DNA of 49,613 bases from Thermoproteota archaeon (GTDB lineage Archaea > Thermoproteota > Thermoprotei > Thermoproteales > Thermocladiaceae), in NCBI GenBank assembly GCA_013153275.1, contig JAADER010000014.1, positions 1 through 49,613 on the forward strand, written 5' to 3'. The notes beneath the pieces were generated by a model that had not been told where the DNA came from, made no database searches, and was given only the letters and a program-made list of their open reading frames with translations. The translations under genes and the position numbers were made by a program. This document shows, one piece after another, positions 25,511 to 34,392 of the stretch. The first letter of the stretch is position 1. Each line of letters begins with the position of its first letter.

Positions 25511-26191
25511 TTACCGGTAGATTACGAACTCCTCATTTTGAGTATTGACGTCACCTATCAGATGTAGGCCAAGCTTCTCAGCTGTGAGTACAGCATCGTA
25601 CGTTACAGTTCCTGTGGTTATCAGGAGCGCTAGGTTCAGTAGTTGAAGATTGTTTATAAACGCTGAATCTATGCTCATTGTGGTAGCTATAGCAATGTTT
25701 GAGAGCATGGTCTTCGATCTATATGCTAGTCCTACGATCTTGTATGTTAACGCGTCCATCACGCGCTCGAACACCGTTCCTATGACTCTTCTCTTATCTA
25801 GGTCGTATAGGACTGCTGTGTCTATCATGTTGTTTATCTTGTAGTATTCTGTCTCTTTTGCAAGATTCATTATTGTCTCTGGTTCAAGTTTTATGTCTAT
25901 TCTTGATCTTGCAGGTGGTCTATAATCGTACTTTCCTGATGTGAGGGTGTTTATTATTAGCTCGTCCTCCTCTGCCTTAAATATGTATACTTGCTCAGGA
26001 ACGTATCCTAGGACTATGGAGTATCCTTCTCCGAGAATCTCTAGGTCTCTAGGTACAGCTCTTATGGTGCAGTGTTGTCTTCCATCCACTAGTAAAGTGC
26101 ATTCACAGGTTCTTATGAGAGGCTTCTCTAGCTCCTCTATTCGACCCTTCTGGTATCTTCTCACGGTTACTGTCTCTATGTGGTGAGACAT
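25511..26191 (-). CDS. FdhD-like protein lacking the sulfurtransferase residues
   Basis: FdhD passes sulfur to the Mo/W-bis-MGD cofactor of formate dehydrogenases. The 226-aa protein follows that fold: RRYQKGRIEELEKPL, RAVPRDLEILGEGYSIVLGY, IDTAVLYDLDKRRVIGTV, FERVMDALTYKIVGL and AEKLGLHLIGDV. The family's CxxC active-site loop is absent, and the GxHxAA and DVGRHNAxDK residues read NMIDTAV and ERVMDALTYK, so cofactor sulfuration looks unlikely. ATG 26191 gives the usual N-terminus; a more upstream start is possible. It shares a TATA region with the proteasome gene. Its role may be cofactor binding or regulation. Confidence 0.7.
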   Translation of the reverse strand: MSHHIETVTVRRYQKGRIEELEKPLIRTCECTLLVDGRQHCTIRAVPRDLEILGEGYSIVLGYVPEQVYIFKAEEDELIINTLTSGKYDYRPPARSRIDIKLEPETIMNLAKETEYYKINNMIDTAVLYDLDKRRVIGTVFERVMDALTYKIVGLAYRSKTMLSNIAIATTMSIDSAFINNLQLLNLALLITTGTVTYDAVLTAEKLGLHLIGDVNTQNEEFVIYR

Positions 26192-26227
26192 CACACGCTG
26201 CACCTGGCTATATGTCTCTAGAGAGAA

Positions 26228-26238
26228 GTTTAATAAGC
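26228..26238. promoter_or_regulatory. Shared TATA region of psmA and the FdhD-like gene
   Basis: GTTTAATAAGC, centred near 26233, is 28 bp before the psmA ATG and, on the other strand (GCTTATTAAAC), about 42 bp before ATG 26191. One near-palindromic TATA box can thus serve both genes. Confidence 0.5.
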
Positions 26239-26260
26239 ATGTACTCACGTCTTCTCTGAC

Positions 26261-26983
26261 ATGTTTTCCCCCGTAGCCTATGGTTATGATAGGGCAATAA
26301 CGATATTCAGCCCAGAGGGAGAGCTCTACCAGGTACGTTACGCTGGTGAGGCAGTAAAGAAGGGCTGGTCTACCATAGGCATAAAATGTAAGGAAGGCGT
26401 AGTCCTTGCTGCAGAGAAGAGGAGGATAAGCCCGCTAATAGATCTGGAGAGCATAGAGAAGATCTACATGATAGACGAACATATAGCTGTCGCACCATCA
26501 GGACTTCTCGCAGACGCTAGAGTACTAATAGAGTATGCACGATATGAAGCTCAGATTCATAGATTGCTCTATGATGAGCCTATAGACGTTGAGCTTCTCA
26601 CAAAGAGGATAAGCGATCTCAAACAAGCATATACTCAACATGGCGGTGTAAGACCATTCGGTGCAGCTCTGATAGTTGGTGGTGTCGATAGACATGGTCC
26701 GAGACTGTTCCAGACCGATCCTGGAGGAATATACTTCGGATACTACGCGACTGCGGTAGGGTCAGGATCATCTACGATACTTGACTTTCTAGAGAAGAAC
26801 TACAGATATGACATGTCCATTGAGGACTGTATAAAGCTTGCTATCATGGCCCTGAGCAAGGTTATAGACAGTGTCGAACCTGACAAGATGGAGATAGGCG
26901 TCATAGACGTGAGAGAGAGAAGGTTCAGAAAGCTCTCCAAGGATGAGATAAGTAAGATACTCTCAGGAATAAAGCAGCAGTAG
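26261..26983 (+). CDS. psmA: Proteasome subunit alpha
   Basis: The 240-aa protein has the alpha-type N-terminal gate helix (YDRAITIFSPEGELYQVRYA), GVVLAAEKRR and the GGVRPFGAALIVGGVD core. Seven copies form the outer ring of the 20S proteasome and dock ATPase regulators through the C-terminus; the penultimate residues are QQ, so a classical HbYX pocket role lies with its partners. It heads the archaeal superoperon order psmA-SBDS-Rrp4. The mRNA is leaderless. Confidence 0.97.
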   Translation: MFSPVAYGYDRAITIFSPEGELYQVRYAGEAVKKGWSTIGIKCKEGVVLAAEKRRISPLIDLESIEKIYMIDEHIAVAPSGLLADARVLIEYARYEAQIHRLLYDEPIDVELLTKRISDLKQAYTQHGGVRPFGAALIVGGVDRHGPRLFQTDPGGIYFGYYATAVGSGSSTILDFLEKNYRYDMSIEDCIKLAIMALSKVIDSVEPDKMEIGVIDVRERRFRKLSKDEISKILSGIKQQ

Positions 26984-27041
26984 CGTAATATCTCTAGGAA
27001 AAGAATAAATTTCTCTAATCTAGACTAGGAGTGAGTTTAAG

Positions 27042-27740
27042 ATGAGTAAGAAGGTAGCCATTGCAAAGTACGATGCAAAAGGCGAACATTTTGAGATACT
27101 TGTAGACCCCGACCTTGCTCTAGAGTTCAGACTCGGCAAACCCATAAGCATAGACAAGATACTGATCTCAGACACAGTGTACAAAGATGCCAAGAAAGGA
27201 CTCAGAGCTAGTGAGACAGCTCTCATGAAGGTCTTTGGTACGACAGATGTGAGAAAGATCGCTGAGAGAATTCTTAAAGAGGGAGAGCTTCCTCTGACAG
27301 CTGAACAGAGAAGAAGACTCATAGAGCAGAAGAAGAGGCAAGTCATCGAGTGGATATGTAGGAACTGTATAGATACTAGGACTAAGACTCCCATCCCTCC
27401 TCAGAGAGTCGAGAATGCTCTAGAGCGAGTAGGAGCCGCGATAGACCCGTTCAAGTCTGTTGAGGAGCAGATAAATGCTATACTTAAGCAGTTACAGAAG
27501 GTTCTTCCCATAAAGGTGGCTATAGCTGAGGTAGAGGTCAGAGTTCCACCACAGTACTCGCACAAGGCTAGGAACGTTCTGGCCAGAATGGGCAAGGTGA
27601 CAGCAGAGAGATATGAGGGGGATGGAACGCTCATACTTAAGCTGGAGATACCGGCAGGATTACAGGATAACCTGATATCTAAGGTCAACGAGCTCACTCA
27701 TGGTGAAGGTGAAGTTAAGATACTTGGAGTGATATCGTAG
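27042..27740 (+). CDS. SBDS/Sdo1-family ribosome maturation protein
   Basis: SBDS helps release the anti-association factor aIF6 from nascent 50S subunits. The 232-aa sequence shows the FYSH N-domain (VAIAKYDAKGEHFEILVDPDLALEFR, ISDTVYKDAKKGLRAS), the helical middle (GELPLTAEQRRRLIEQKKRQ, NCIDTRTKTPIPPQRVE) and a ferredoxin-like C-domain. It lies between psmA and rrp4, its classical position, with a 4-bp gap to rrp4. A purine-rich AGGAGTGAG stands before the ATG, so it may use a ribosome-binding site. Confidence 0.96.
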   Translation: MSKKVAIAKYDAKGEHFEILVDPDLALEFRLGKPISIDKILISDTVYKDAKKGLRASETALMKVFGTTDVRKIAERILKEGELPLTAEQRRRLIEQKKRQVIEWICRNCIDTRTKTPIPPQRVENALERVGAAIDPFKSVEEQINAILKQLQKVLPIKVAIAEVEVRVPPQYSHKARNVLARMGKVTAERYEGDGTLILKLEIPAGLQDNLISKVNELTHGEGEVKILGVIS

Positions 27741-27744
27741 TATC

Positions 27745-28449
27745 ATGACCCTATACGTGACGAACCGGCAGATAGTCCTTCCAGGGGATCCAATAGCTAC
27801 GAGGGAGTACAACGTTACTGGAGCAGTATACTGGGAGGGAAACTGCGCCTACGCTGCAACTGTTGCACTAGTAGACATAAAGAATGAGAGAGATATAAAC
27901 GTGATACCTCTAAGCGGGACATATAAGCCTAGAGTTGGAGATCTCGTAATAGGATACATAACTGATGTATTGGTTACAGGCTGGGAAGTGGATATAAAGT
28001 CGCCATATAAGGCCTACCTTCCTCTACAGGAGGCAACTTTAAAGTACGTGGACATTACTAGTACGGATCTGAGAACGCTGTTAGATATAAACGATGTGAT
28101 ACTCGCCAGAATAATAGACTTTAACCTCACATACGAGATACCGGTCACCTTAACCATAAAGGAGGCGAAGCTAGGCAAGATAACTAGTGGAACAATAGTC
28201 GAGATACAGCCTGTGAAGGTTCCCCGAGTCATAGGTAAGAAGGGATCCATGGTCGCACTGTTTAAGGAGGAGCTAAACTGCGACGTCATAGTTGGACAGA
28301 ACGGGAGGATATGGATAAAATGTCAGGACGAGAGAGACGAGGCCTTTCTAGCACAGGTAATAAAGTTCATAGAGAAAGAAAGCCACCTGCCAGGCCTAAC
28401 AGAGAAAGTTAAAGCAATGATCAAGAGATACAAGCTCACAAAAACGTAG
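27745..28449 (+). CDS. rrp4: Exosome RNA-binding cap protein Rrp4
   Basis: Rrp4 caps the archaeal exosome and selects RNA for 3'-5' decay. The 234-aa protein has an N-terminal domain, an S1 domain (about 60-140, RVGDLVIGYITDVLVTGWEVD) and a KH domain with KVPRVIGKKGSMVALF (GxxG) and NGRIWIKC. In many archaea rrp41 and rrp42 follow directly; here a HAD phosphatase gene follows after 3 bp, so the catalytic ring subunits must be elsewhere. Confidence 0.95.
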   Translation: MTLYVTNRQIVLPGDPIATREYNVTGAVYWEGNCAYAATVALVDIKNERDINVIPLSGTYKPRVGDLVIGYITDVLVTGWEVDIKSPYKAYLPLQEATLKYVDITSTDLRTLLDINDVILARIIDFNLTYEIPVTLTIKEAKLGKITSGTIVEIQPVKVPRVIGKKGSMVALFKEELNCDVIVGQNGRIWIKCQDERDEAFLAQVIKFIEKESHLPGLTEKVKAMIKRYKLTKT

Positions 28450-28452
28450 ACA

Positions 28453-29199
28453 ATGCATAGACTAATAGTAAAGTCAGTAATATCAGATATAGACGGAACG
28501 TTGACAGAGAGCAGGAACACAGAGAGACTAAGTCTTGAGGCACTAGCAGCCATAAGAGAGGCACTAGATACAAGAACAGACTTAGAGATAGGTCTAGCAA
28601 CGGGGAACAGCCACATCGTAGCACTATCCCTAGCAAGATATATCGGTCTAGACTTTTCGAGATGCCCCATAATATCTGAGAACGGATGCCTCCTCTGGTA
28701 TAGGGGGAAACTATATGACATATGTGCCGATTATGAAGAAGAAATAGAAAGAAGTAGAGAGATCATGCAGAGAGAGGCTATAGGAAAGATAGTGAGAGAA
28801 AGCTACCAGAACGAGTACAGGAAGAGAGATTTCGCATACTATCCTCTCCCTGGCACAGACCCTCTAGACGTAGTATGTAAGATTAAGAGCATATTAGAAA
28901 AATATGGTATTCAGGACCTAGATGTGAGATATAGTGGGTATGCAATACATATAATACCTAGAAACGTTAACAAAGGCACAGCAGTGAAACTATATTCAGA
29001 AATAACAGGAATAGATACGCAACATATAGCCGCCATAGGTGACAGCGACACCGATATAGAGCTACTTGAAAGCGTTGGCATATCTGTCGCAGTTGCAAAC
29101 GCGACAGAGGGACTAAAGAGAGTCGCAAAAATAATATTATCGAGACCTAGCGGGTCCGGTGTTGCAGAGTTCTTCAGAAAGTTCATACTCTTTGCATAA
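28453..29199 (+). CDS. HAD-family phosphoglycolate phosphatase-like protein
   Basis: The 248-aa enzyme has the HAD nucleophile block SDIDGTLTESRN, motif II LATGNSH, Lys in RNVNKGTAVKLY and the metal-binding IGDSDTDIELL. A C2-type cap (about 85-165) places it with archaeal phosphoglycolate / sugar-phosphate phosphatases (TA0175, SPP-like). It probably clears 2-phosphoglycolate or related phosphates. It is the last gene of the psmA-SBDS-rrp4 run and abuts the end of mcm on the other strand. Confidence 0.9.
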   Translation: MHRLIVKSVISDIDGTLTESRNTERLSLEALAAIREALDTRTDLEIGLATGNSHIVALSLARYIGLDFSRCPIISENGCLLWYRGKLYDICADYEEEIERSREIMQREAIGKIVRESYQNEYRKRDFAYYPLPGTDPLDVVCKIKSILEKYGIQDLDVRYSGYAIHIIPRNVNKGTAVKLYSEITGIDTQHIAAIGDSDTDIELLESVGISVAVANATEGLKRVAKIILSRPSGSGVAEFFRKFILFA

Positions 29200-32100
29200 T
29201 TATCCTGCCGATACTCTCTTAATGTAGCCATGTTTTGGCATGTATAGATCACCGTTCTTAATCATCAGGTTAAGGAGCTGCTCTACTGTCTGTCTATCTA
29301 GACCAGCGTTCTCAGCCTCCTTTATAACGTCATCAATTCTTACAGGTTTTCCACCATTAGCCTCCTCAAGCTTGGCTATTATGTCTCTAAGTACTGCAAA
29401 CTTCTCCTGCTTGCTTCTCGGTTTCCCTGTCATTATTATGTCTATATCTATCTTACCTGTCTCAACATCGATACCTACGCTCTTCAGGAACCTCTCAAAT
29501 AGCATTATCGCCCTCTCTGCATCCTCCCTCTCAACTAGGGGACTAAGCCTCATTTTTGCCTCAGCCTCTGCAAGACGTATCAATGCCTCAAGCTGTCTAG
29601 CGGTTATCGCTATAGGAGAGTTAGGATCAGACGATTTTGCTCTAAGATTAATATAGAACTGCATTATTATATCTTTAGCCTCCTTCGTCCATCTCGGCTT
29701 CACGTACTTTCTCGCATATGCTATATACTTTCTGAGGAGGTCTGGGGGTATTATATCCCTGAACTCTGGCGGAAGCTCACCACTATGTAGAGTAGTGACA
29801 TGTTCTGCAACCTTCTTGTCCTGCTCAATCATTGGTTGATCTCTTATGATGAATATCAGATCGAAACGTGAGAGCAATGTCACAGGTAAGTCAACGTTCT
29901 CTGCTACTGTCCTGTTAGGTAGGTATCTTCCAAAGGCAGGGTTCGCAGCAGCTAGCACGGCACATCTTGCATTAAGTGTCGCTACTATTCCAGCCTTAGC
30001 TATCGATATTGTCTGCTGTTCTAATGCTTCATGCATTGCAACCCTATCCTTAGCGTCCATCTTATCTATCTCATCGATTATACAGACTCCCATGTCAGCT
30101 AGAACCAGAGCACCAGCCTCTAGATAGAACTCTCCCGTAAGCTTGTCCTTGACCACCGCAGCCGTGTTGTGAACTATGAACCCGTTTGCAACAAACGCAT
30201 GAGAATCGTTCACGGTAAGATCATAGACAGTCTCATTATCTACCTTCAACTTTACGACGTCTTCAACTTTTGTTGCTATGAGATCCTCGTTTATCTTTAG
30301 CAGACGATCATTATAGAGATCGTTCCTTACGCGTCTCATAAGCTCTAGGAACATATTCTGCACATGGGGGTCTAGACCTACGTAGTCGGCGAATAGTTTT
30401 AGAGATTCTGCATCGCATATCCTCACCTCATACATACATGAGTCATCTCCATTATGGACCTCTCTTATCTCCGATATTATGCCAAAATGCTTTAACAACA
30501 TGTCGATCTGGTAAGCAAGGACCTTGCTATGCGTCCTGAGAAGCAGGCAATCATGTTCTACATGTCCTAGAGATGTGAATAGACCTCTCAGAAATGCTGC
30601 AATAAGCTCTCTATGTGCTCTCGTTATCTCTGGGCTTATCATGATATGTCTATCTTCGCTGGTTGAGAGTAAGAACTGTTTAATCTTATCAATAACAGCC
30701 TTATCGGAAACATGTACAATATATTGGGGTTCTTCATAGGTTATCGATAGCTCAACTCTGAACAGGGATCTCACCTTTCTGGCGAAATTATCAGCATCTT
30801 CCATGTCTCTAGCATGGTAACATAGTGTTCCGTCCTCTGATATATGCCCTCTAGCATATACATGTCCTAGAACCTCGTAGAGCTGTTTCAATTCCTCCTT
30901 TAGGCACTCAGTATCTTGCTGACTTGCTAGGTCAGGAATCTTCCGTACCTGGACAACATAGTCTCCTGGTCTCAGATCTCTTGCTTTCTTCCACATAATA
31001 ATCCCATTCTCATACGTTAGAACCTCCGTCTCCGGCGTTAGCTCTATCTCTTTTCCGAGAGCTGTCCTTATTCTAAGTAGCCTGTTCGTCTTTATCTCGT
31101 AGTACTGTACAGCCTTATGGATCTCCAGTCGCGTGAGAGAGCTTGATGGTGCAATGATTGGTACTTGTACAGGAGTCCTGGCAATGTTAGTGTTCTCATC
31201 GAGAGAAATCTTGCCGTTGCTCAGCGCTTGATCAACGACATGTTTTATAGGTGCTATGCCAGCTCCAGTACATATTACAGAGTCTCCTCCTACACAGAGA
31301 CCAGCCGCGCTCGAGCCCTTTCCTGTTGTGTAGACCGCGCGTGGCGCTATTCTGGCTACGAAGCGTAGAAGCTGGCTCTTTCCTGTTCCTGGGTCTCCAA
31401 TGAGGAGCACGTGGAGATCTCCTCTCACTCGTACACCATCAGGATAGACCTTGGATACTCCTCCAAAGAGCAGGCATGCTATAGCCTCCTTAACATCCTC
31501 AAGACCATATATGGACGGCGCTATCGATCTTATGATCCGCTCACGGATCTTAGAGTCCCGTGCAAGCTCCTCAATTATTCTCTGGTCTTCAGGAGTTATC
31601 TCGACCTCTGCAAACTCCTTCTGCTGAGCCTCAACATAGTTAGCCTCTATATAACTTGAAAGTACGGGAGGCCTCGTACGCTTAAGCTCAAACGCGTTAA
31701 TGTCCAGTACTCCGACAACATATACTCTATCTCCCGGCTTCACCATATCTACTAGGTCATCCGTCAGTATGACCTCAACACTCCTAGGAAGCTGACCTGG
31801 AGGCAACTCTTCAGGTTTCTCCTGTACAATTATCTTCTGCCAATCAACATACTCACACTTCTCTTGCACTAGTTTAAGAGTTCCCCCACATCTTATACAT
31901 TTCCTAGGTGGCTGAGTCGGAACAGCATAGTACTGAGGAACATCTACCTCAAATCCACAATTGTCACATTTGAAAACCATCTTTCGTAGAAAGTGTCTAG
32001 GAGGAGTCTCTCTCGTGACTATGCCCTCAATCATTATCAGCTTACCTATGTAGCAGCTTCTCAGTCTTCTGAGAGGTATGGACTCTGCAAGCTTTCTAAA

Positions 32101-32403
32101 CCTTGCATGGAAGGTCTTTATCGATTTTGCGAACTCAGGATCCTTCTCAAGTATTATCTGTCTCAGAGCCTCACTAGCAGCATATATTATCTCTTTAGGA
32201 TGCTCTATAAGCATGTCGGCAAGCTCCTTATCGTATAGTATCAGATCTGGGAAGTCTATACATATTGATCTTCTCCTCTGTATTATTATGGTGTTTATCT
32301 CATCTATGTATTTATCATTGCTTGTAAAAAAGTTCTTAAACTTCTCGATAGCTTGGTCCAGATCTATTCTGAGCTCTAGCTCGGTATCTGTAACCTCTCT
32401 CAT
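29200..32403 (-). CDS. mcm: MCM replicative helicase containing an intein
   Basis: MCM hexamers unwind DNA at forks. The host protein has the N-terminal domain with zinc cysteines C146-xx-C149 and C169-xx-C172, Walker A GDPGTGKSQ (336-344), Walker B CIIDEIDKM (774-782) and the arginine-finger region LLSRFDL. The ORF is 1067 aa because a 377-residue intein sits in the AAA+ core between GKGSSAAGL and TAAVVKD; the spliced protein is about 690 aa. It lies 12 bp downstream of gins23, the usual crenarchaeal pairing. A C-terminal winged helix is present (about 990-1060). Confidence 0.98.
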   Translation of the reverse strand: MREVTDTELELRIDLDQAIEKFKNFFTSNDKYIDEINTIIIQRRRSICIDFPDLILYDKELADMLIEHPKEIIYAASEALRQIILEKDPEFAKSIKTFHARFRKLAESIPLRRLRSCYIGKLIMIEGIVTRETPPRHFLRKMVFKCDNCGFEVDVPQYYAVPTQPPRKCIRCGGTLKLVQEKCEYVDWQKIIVQEKPEELPPGQLPRSVEVILTDDLVDMVKPGDRVYVVGVLDINAFELKRTRPPVLSSYIEANYVEAQQKEFAEVEITPEDQRIIEELARDSKIRERIIRSIAPSIYGLEDVKEAIACLLFGGVSKVYPDGVRVRGDLHVLLIGDPGTGKSQLLRFVARIAPRAVYTTGKGSSAAGLCVGGDSVICTGAGIAPIKHVVDQALSNGKISLDENTNIARTPVQVPIIAPSSSLTRLEIHKAVQYYEIKTNRLLRIRTALGKEIELTPETEVLTYENGIIMWKKARDLRPGDYVVQVRKIPDLASQQDTECLKEELKQLYEVLGHVYARGHISEDGTLCYHARDMEDADNFARKVRSLFRVELSITYEEPQYIVHVSDKAVIDKIKQFLLSTSEDRHIMISPEITRAHRELIAAFLRGLFTSLGHVEHDCLLLRTHSKVLAYQIDMLLKHFGIISEIREVHNGDDSCMYEVRICDAESLKLFADYVGLDPHVQNMFLELMRRVRNDLYNDRLLKINEDLIATKVEDVVKLKVDNETVYDLTVNDSHAFVANGFIVHNTAAVVKDKLTGEFYLEAGALVLADMGVCIIDEIDKMDAKDRVAMHEALEQQTISIAKAGIVATLNARCAVLAAANPAFGRYLPNRTVAENVDLPVTLLSRFDLIFIIRDQPMIEQDKKVAEHVTTLHSGELPPEFRDIIPPDLLRKYIAYARKYVKPRWTKEAKDIIMQFYINLRAKSSDPNSPIAITARQLEALIRLAEAEAKMRLSPLVEREDAERAIMLFERFLKSVGIDVETGKIDIDIIMTGKPRSKQEKFAVLRDIIAKLEEANGGKPVRIDDVIKEAENAGLDRQTVEQLLNLMIKNGDLYMPKHGYIKRVSAG
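30166..31296 (-). other. MCM intein with degenerate LAGLIDADG endonuclease
   Basis: Residues 370-746 of the ORF form the intein. It starts with Cys (CVGGDSVICTG, block A) and ends with FIVHN before Thr747 (blocks F/G VYDLTVNDSHAFVANGF). Insertion is just after the Walker A segment, at AAGL/TAAV, a known MCM site type. The two endonuclease helices are recognisable as LGHVYARGHI (512-521) and LRGLFTSLGHV (605-615), but the catalytic acid of each is replaced by Arg519 and Ser611. Block B reads TPET (456-459) instead of TxxH. Splicing is probably retained because the host protein is essential. Confidence 0.93.
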
Positions 32404-32415
32404 AGTTTATCACCG

Positions 32416-32886
32416 TTATAGTCCGAGTACGTACATTATCCAGTCCTTTATGAGAGATACGAGCTTTCTAACCAGAACCTCCTCCTCTACAGCAAGCTTG
32501 TCTAGGAACTCTCTACTGATAGCTAAGTCTGGATTTACAGCGATCACGTTCAGGATCTTCCTTAAGCGAAGCTGTATGAGCTCTCTAAGATTATGTTGAA
32601 CGTCTCTAACTGTCTTCGTGTCATCTCTCTTCTGAGCCTCAATCATTAATAATCTAGCTCTAACATATATGTCACGGGGAATCTGCCTGACATCACTATA
32701 TCTCCTCTCGACCCAGCACAGCTCGACGAGCTTCTCAGGACCTATCCTGGAGGTCTCTCCGAGCTTGGCTCCTTCTCTTATTGCTCTCTCTGCGAGGAGA
32801 GGTATCATCGTGTGTACGGTATCGTTCTCGACCTCTATCCTGACTATTCCCGAGTTTATGTATACGTCGACTAACTCTCTAATCAT
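32416..32886 (-). CDS. gins23: GINS complex subunit Gins23
   Basis: The 156-aa protein has a small N-terminal B-type domain (VDVYINSGIVRIEVEN, HTMIPLLAERAIREGAKLG) followed by a helical A domain (IPRDIYVRARLLMIEA, NLRELIQLRLRKILNVI). This B-A order is that of archaeal Gins23, and position directly upstream of mcm agrees with Sulfolobus. GINS links MCM with the Cdc45/RecJ-like protein in the replisome. It shares a palindromic TATA box with the divergent small gene at 32948. Confidence 0.85.
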   Translation of the reverse strand: MIRELVDVYINSGIVRIEVENDTVHTMIPLLAERAIREGAKLGETSRIGPEKLVELCWVERRYSDVRQIPRDIYVRARLLMIEAQKRDDTKTVRDVQHNLRELIQLRLRKILNVIAVNPDLAISREFLDKLAVEEEVLVRKLVSLIKDWIMYVLGL

Positions 32887-32914
32887 GAATTTAGCAGTAA
32901 TAATATACCTAAAT

Positions 32915-32925
32915 GATATATAAGG
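32915..32925. promoter_or_regulatory. Shared bidirectional TATA of gins23-mcm and the cofH operon
   Basis: GATATATAAGG, centred at 32920, is 28 bp before the GTG at 32948. Its complement CCTTATATATC is about 34 bp before the gins23 ATG. The ATATAT core reads the same on both strands. Confidence 0.55.
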
Positions 32926-32947
32926 GGCCTCCTGAGCTATCTATCAT

Positions 32948-33175
32948 GTGGGAGAGACTATATCGAGAGATAGAGAGACCGCTATGGAGAAGGTTATGAA
33001 GATACTGTCAAAAAGCATAGATGAGCTCGATGATAGAGACATTAGAGAGCTCGCGTCGCTTCTGCCTGAGGCCATAAGTGAGCTTCCACAGGTCACACGC
33101 ACCGGTGTAGAGAAGCTGAAGCTCTACCAGGTTCTCAAGCAGCTTATTCAGGACCTGGAGGAATCTAGAAGATGA
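32948..33175 (+). CDS. Small helical hypothetical protein heading the cofH operon
   Basis: A 75-aa, charged, mostly helical protein (DELDDRDIRELASLLPEAI, GVEKLKLYQVLKQLIQDLEE). No domain was recognised. It overlaps cofH by 4 bp (ATGA), so translation is coupled. GTG 32948 fits a leaderless start from the TATA box; an ATG at 32984 would give a 63-aa form. It may be an adaptor for a downstream product, or unrelated to F420 synthesis. Confidence 0.7.
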   Translation: MGETISRDRETAMEKVMKILSKSIDELDDRDIRELASLLPEAISELPQVTRTGVEKLKLYQVLKQLIQDLEESRR

Positions 33176-34392
33176 TAGACGTTGAACTGATAATACGTAG
33201 TATAGAGAGGCTCTGTAAGGTAGCTACATCTACTGCAGTAGACATAGCTGAGAGAACGCTGTCTCTCAAAGAGTTAGACGAGCGAGACTGCAGGTTCGTA
33301 CTGGAGTGTGATGATCCTATAGATCTCGAGCTCCTGAGACTATGCGCTCTGTACCTGAAGTTGAGGACTTCTGGTACATATGTGACGTTCGTATGTAATA
33401 GGAACATAAACTTTACAAACATCTGCGTAATAGGATGCAACTTCTGTAATTACTCTGTACCTCCAGGTCATCCGTCTGGATATGTTCTCTCATTAAAAGA
33501 AGTTGAAAGAAAGGTGCGAGAGTCCGTGAGACACAGAGTAACGGAGGTCTGTCTTCAAGGAGGCGTGAACCCAGAGCTCAAGCTTGACTACTACATCTCT
33601 CTCTTGAGAACCGTGAAAAAGGTCGACGACAAGATACATGTTCATGCATTCTCTCCTCAAGAAATATATAGCTTATCACGTAGAGAGAGTCTGAATATTG
33701 ACGAGATACTGAAGGTTCTTAGAGAGAACGGTCTTGACACGCTTCCAGGAACTGCAGCTGAGATATTATGCGATGATGTTCGAAAGATAATCTGTCCTAG
33801 AAAGATAAAGACTGCAGAGTGGGTAGGGATTATAGAGAGAGCGCACATGCTAGGGATTAAGACGACATGCACGATAATGTACGGTCATATTGAGAGAATT
33901 GAACATGTGGTCAGACATTTCAGGATACTTAGAGACATACAGAGAAGGACAAGAGGATTCACAGAGATCGTGTTGTTACCCTTCATACATTACAACACTA
34001 GGCTGAGAGAGATAAGCGGTTGTAGATCTGGATCCTCGTCTCTATATGATATTAGGATCTGTATAGCGGCAAGACTGTACCTTTATCCATATATAACGAA
34101 TATACAGGTATCGTGGGTGAAACTAGGTAGGAAACTTGCACAGTACCTTCTCACATGTGGTGCAAATGACATTGGAGGAACACTCATGGAGGAGAACATA
34201 TCTCATGCAGCTGGAGCGTTTGAGAGAGAGAGCATGAGCAGAGAAGAGCTTATCGATCTGATATCTAGTATAGGGATGGTCCCTGCAGAGAGAGACACAT
34301 TATACAACATTGTGAGGGTGTATCAGAGCGGGAATAAGTCATCAGCGCTCAGTGGTACAACCGGGTCATCATTGGTCGAGTATTATCAATGA
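33172..34392 (+). CDS. cofH: F420 biosynthesis radical SAM enzyme CofH
   Basis: CofH couples tyrosine with 5-amino-6-ribitylaminouracil on the way to the deazaflavin Fo. The [4Fe-4S] cysteines are C85, C89 and C92 in CVIGCNFCNYS. Other family blocks are VCLQGGVNPEL, LPGTAAEIL, RKIKTAEWVGII, KTTCTIMYGHIE, FTEIVLLPFIH and GANDIGGTLMEENISHAAGA. The 406-aa length is slightly long, with an N-terminal extension. MqnC/MqnE of menaquinone synthesis are related, but the GTLMEENI tail favours CofH. CofG, its partner, is not in the window. Confidence 0.9.
   Translation: MIDVELIIRSIERLCKVATSTAVDIAERTLSLKELDERDCRFVLECDDPIDLELLRLCALYLKLRTSGTYVTFVCNRNINFTNICVIGCNFCNYSVPPGHPSGYVLSLKEVERKVRESVRHRVTEVCLQGGVNPELKLDYYISLLRTVKKVDDKIHVHAFSPQEIYSLSRRESLNIDEILKVLRENGLDTLPGTAAEILCDDVRKIICPRKIKTAEWVGIIERAHMLGIKTTCTIMYGHIERIEHVVRHFRILRDIQRRTRGFTEIVLLPFIHYNTRLREISGCRSGSSSLYDIRICIAARLYLYPYITNIQVSWVKLGRKLAQYLLTCGANDIGGTLMEENISHAAGAFERESMSREELIDLISSIGMVPAERDTLYNIVRVYQSGNKSSALSGTTGSSLVEYYQ

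Noticed and set aside
32886-32948. Replication origin beside gins23-mcm
   Set aside because: The 61-bp gap holds only a TATA box; no origin recognition boxes, Orc1/Cdc6 gene or A+T-rich unwinding region was seen.
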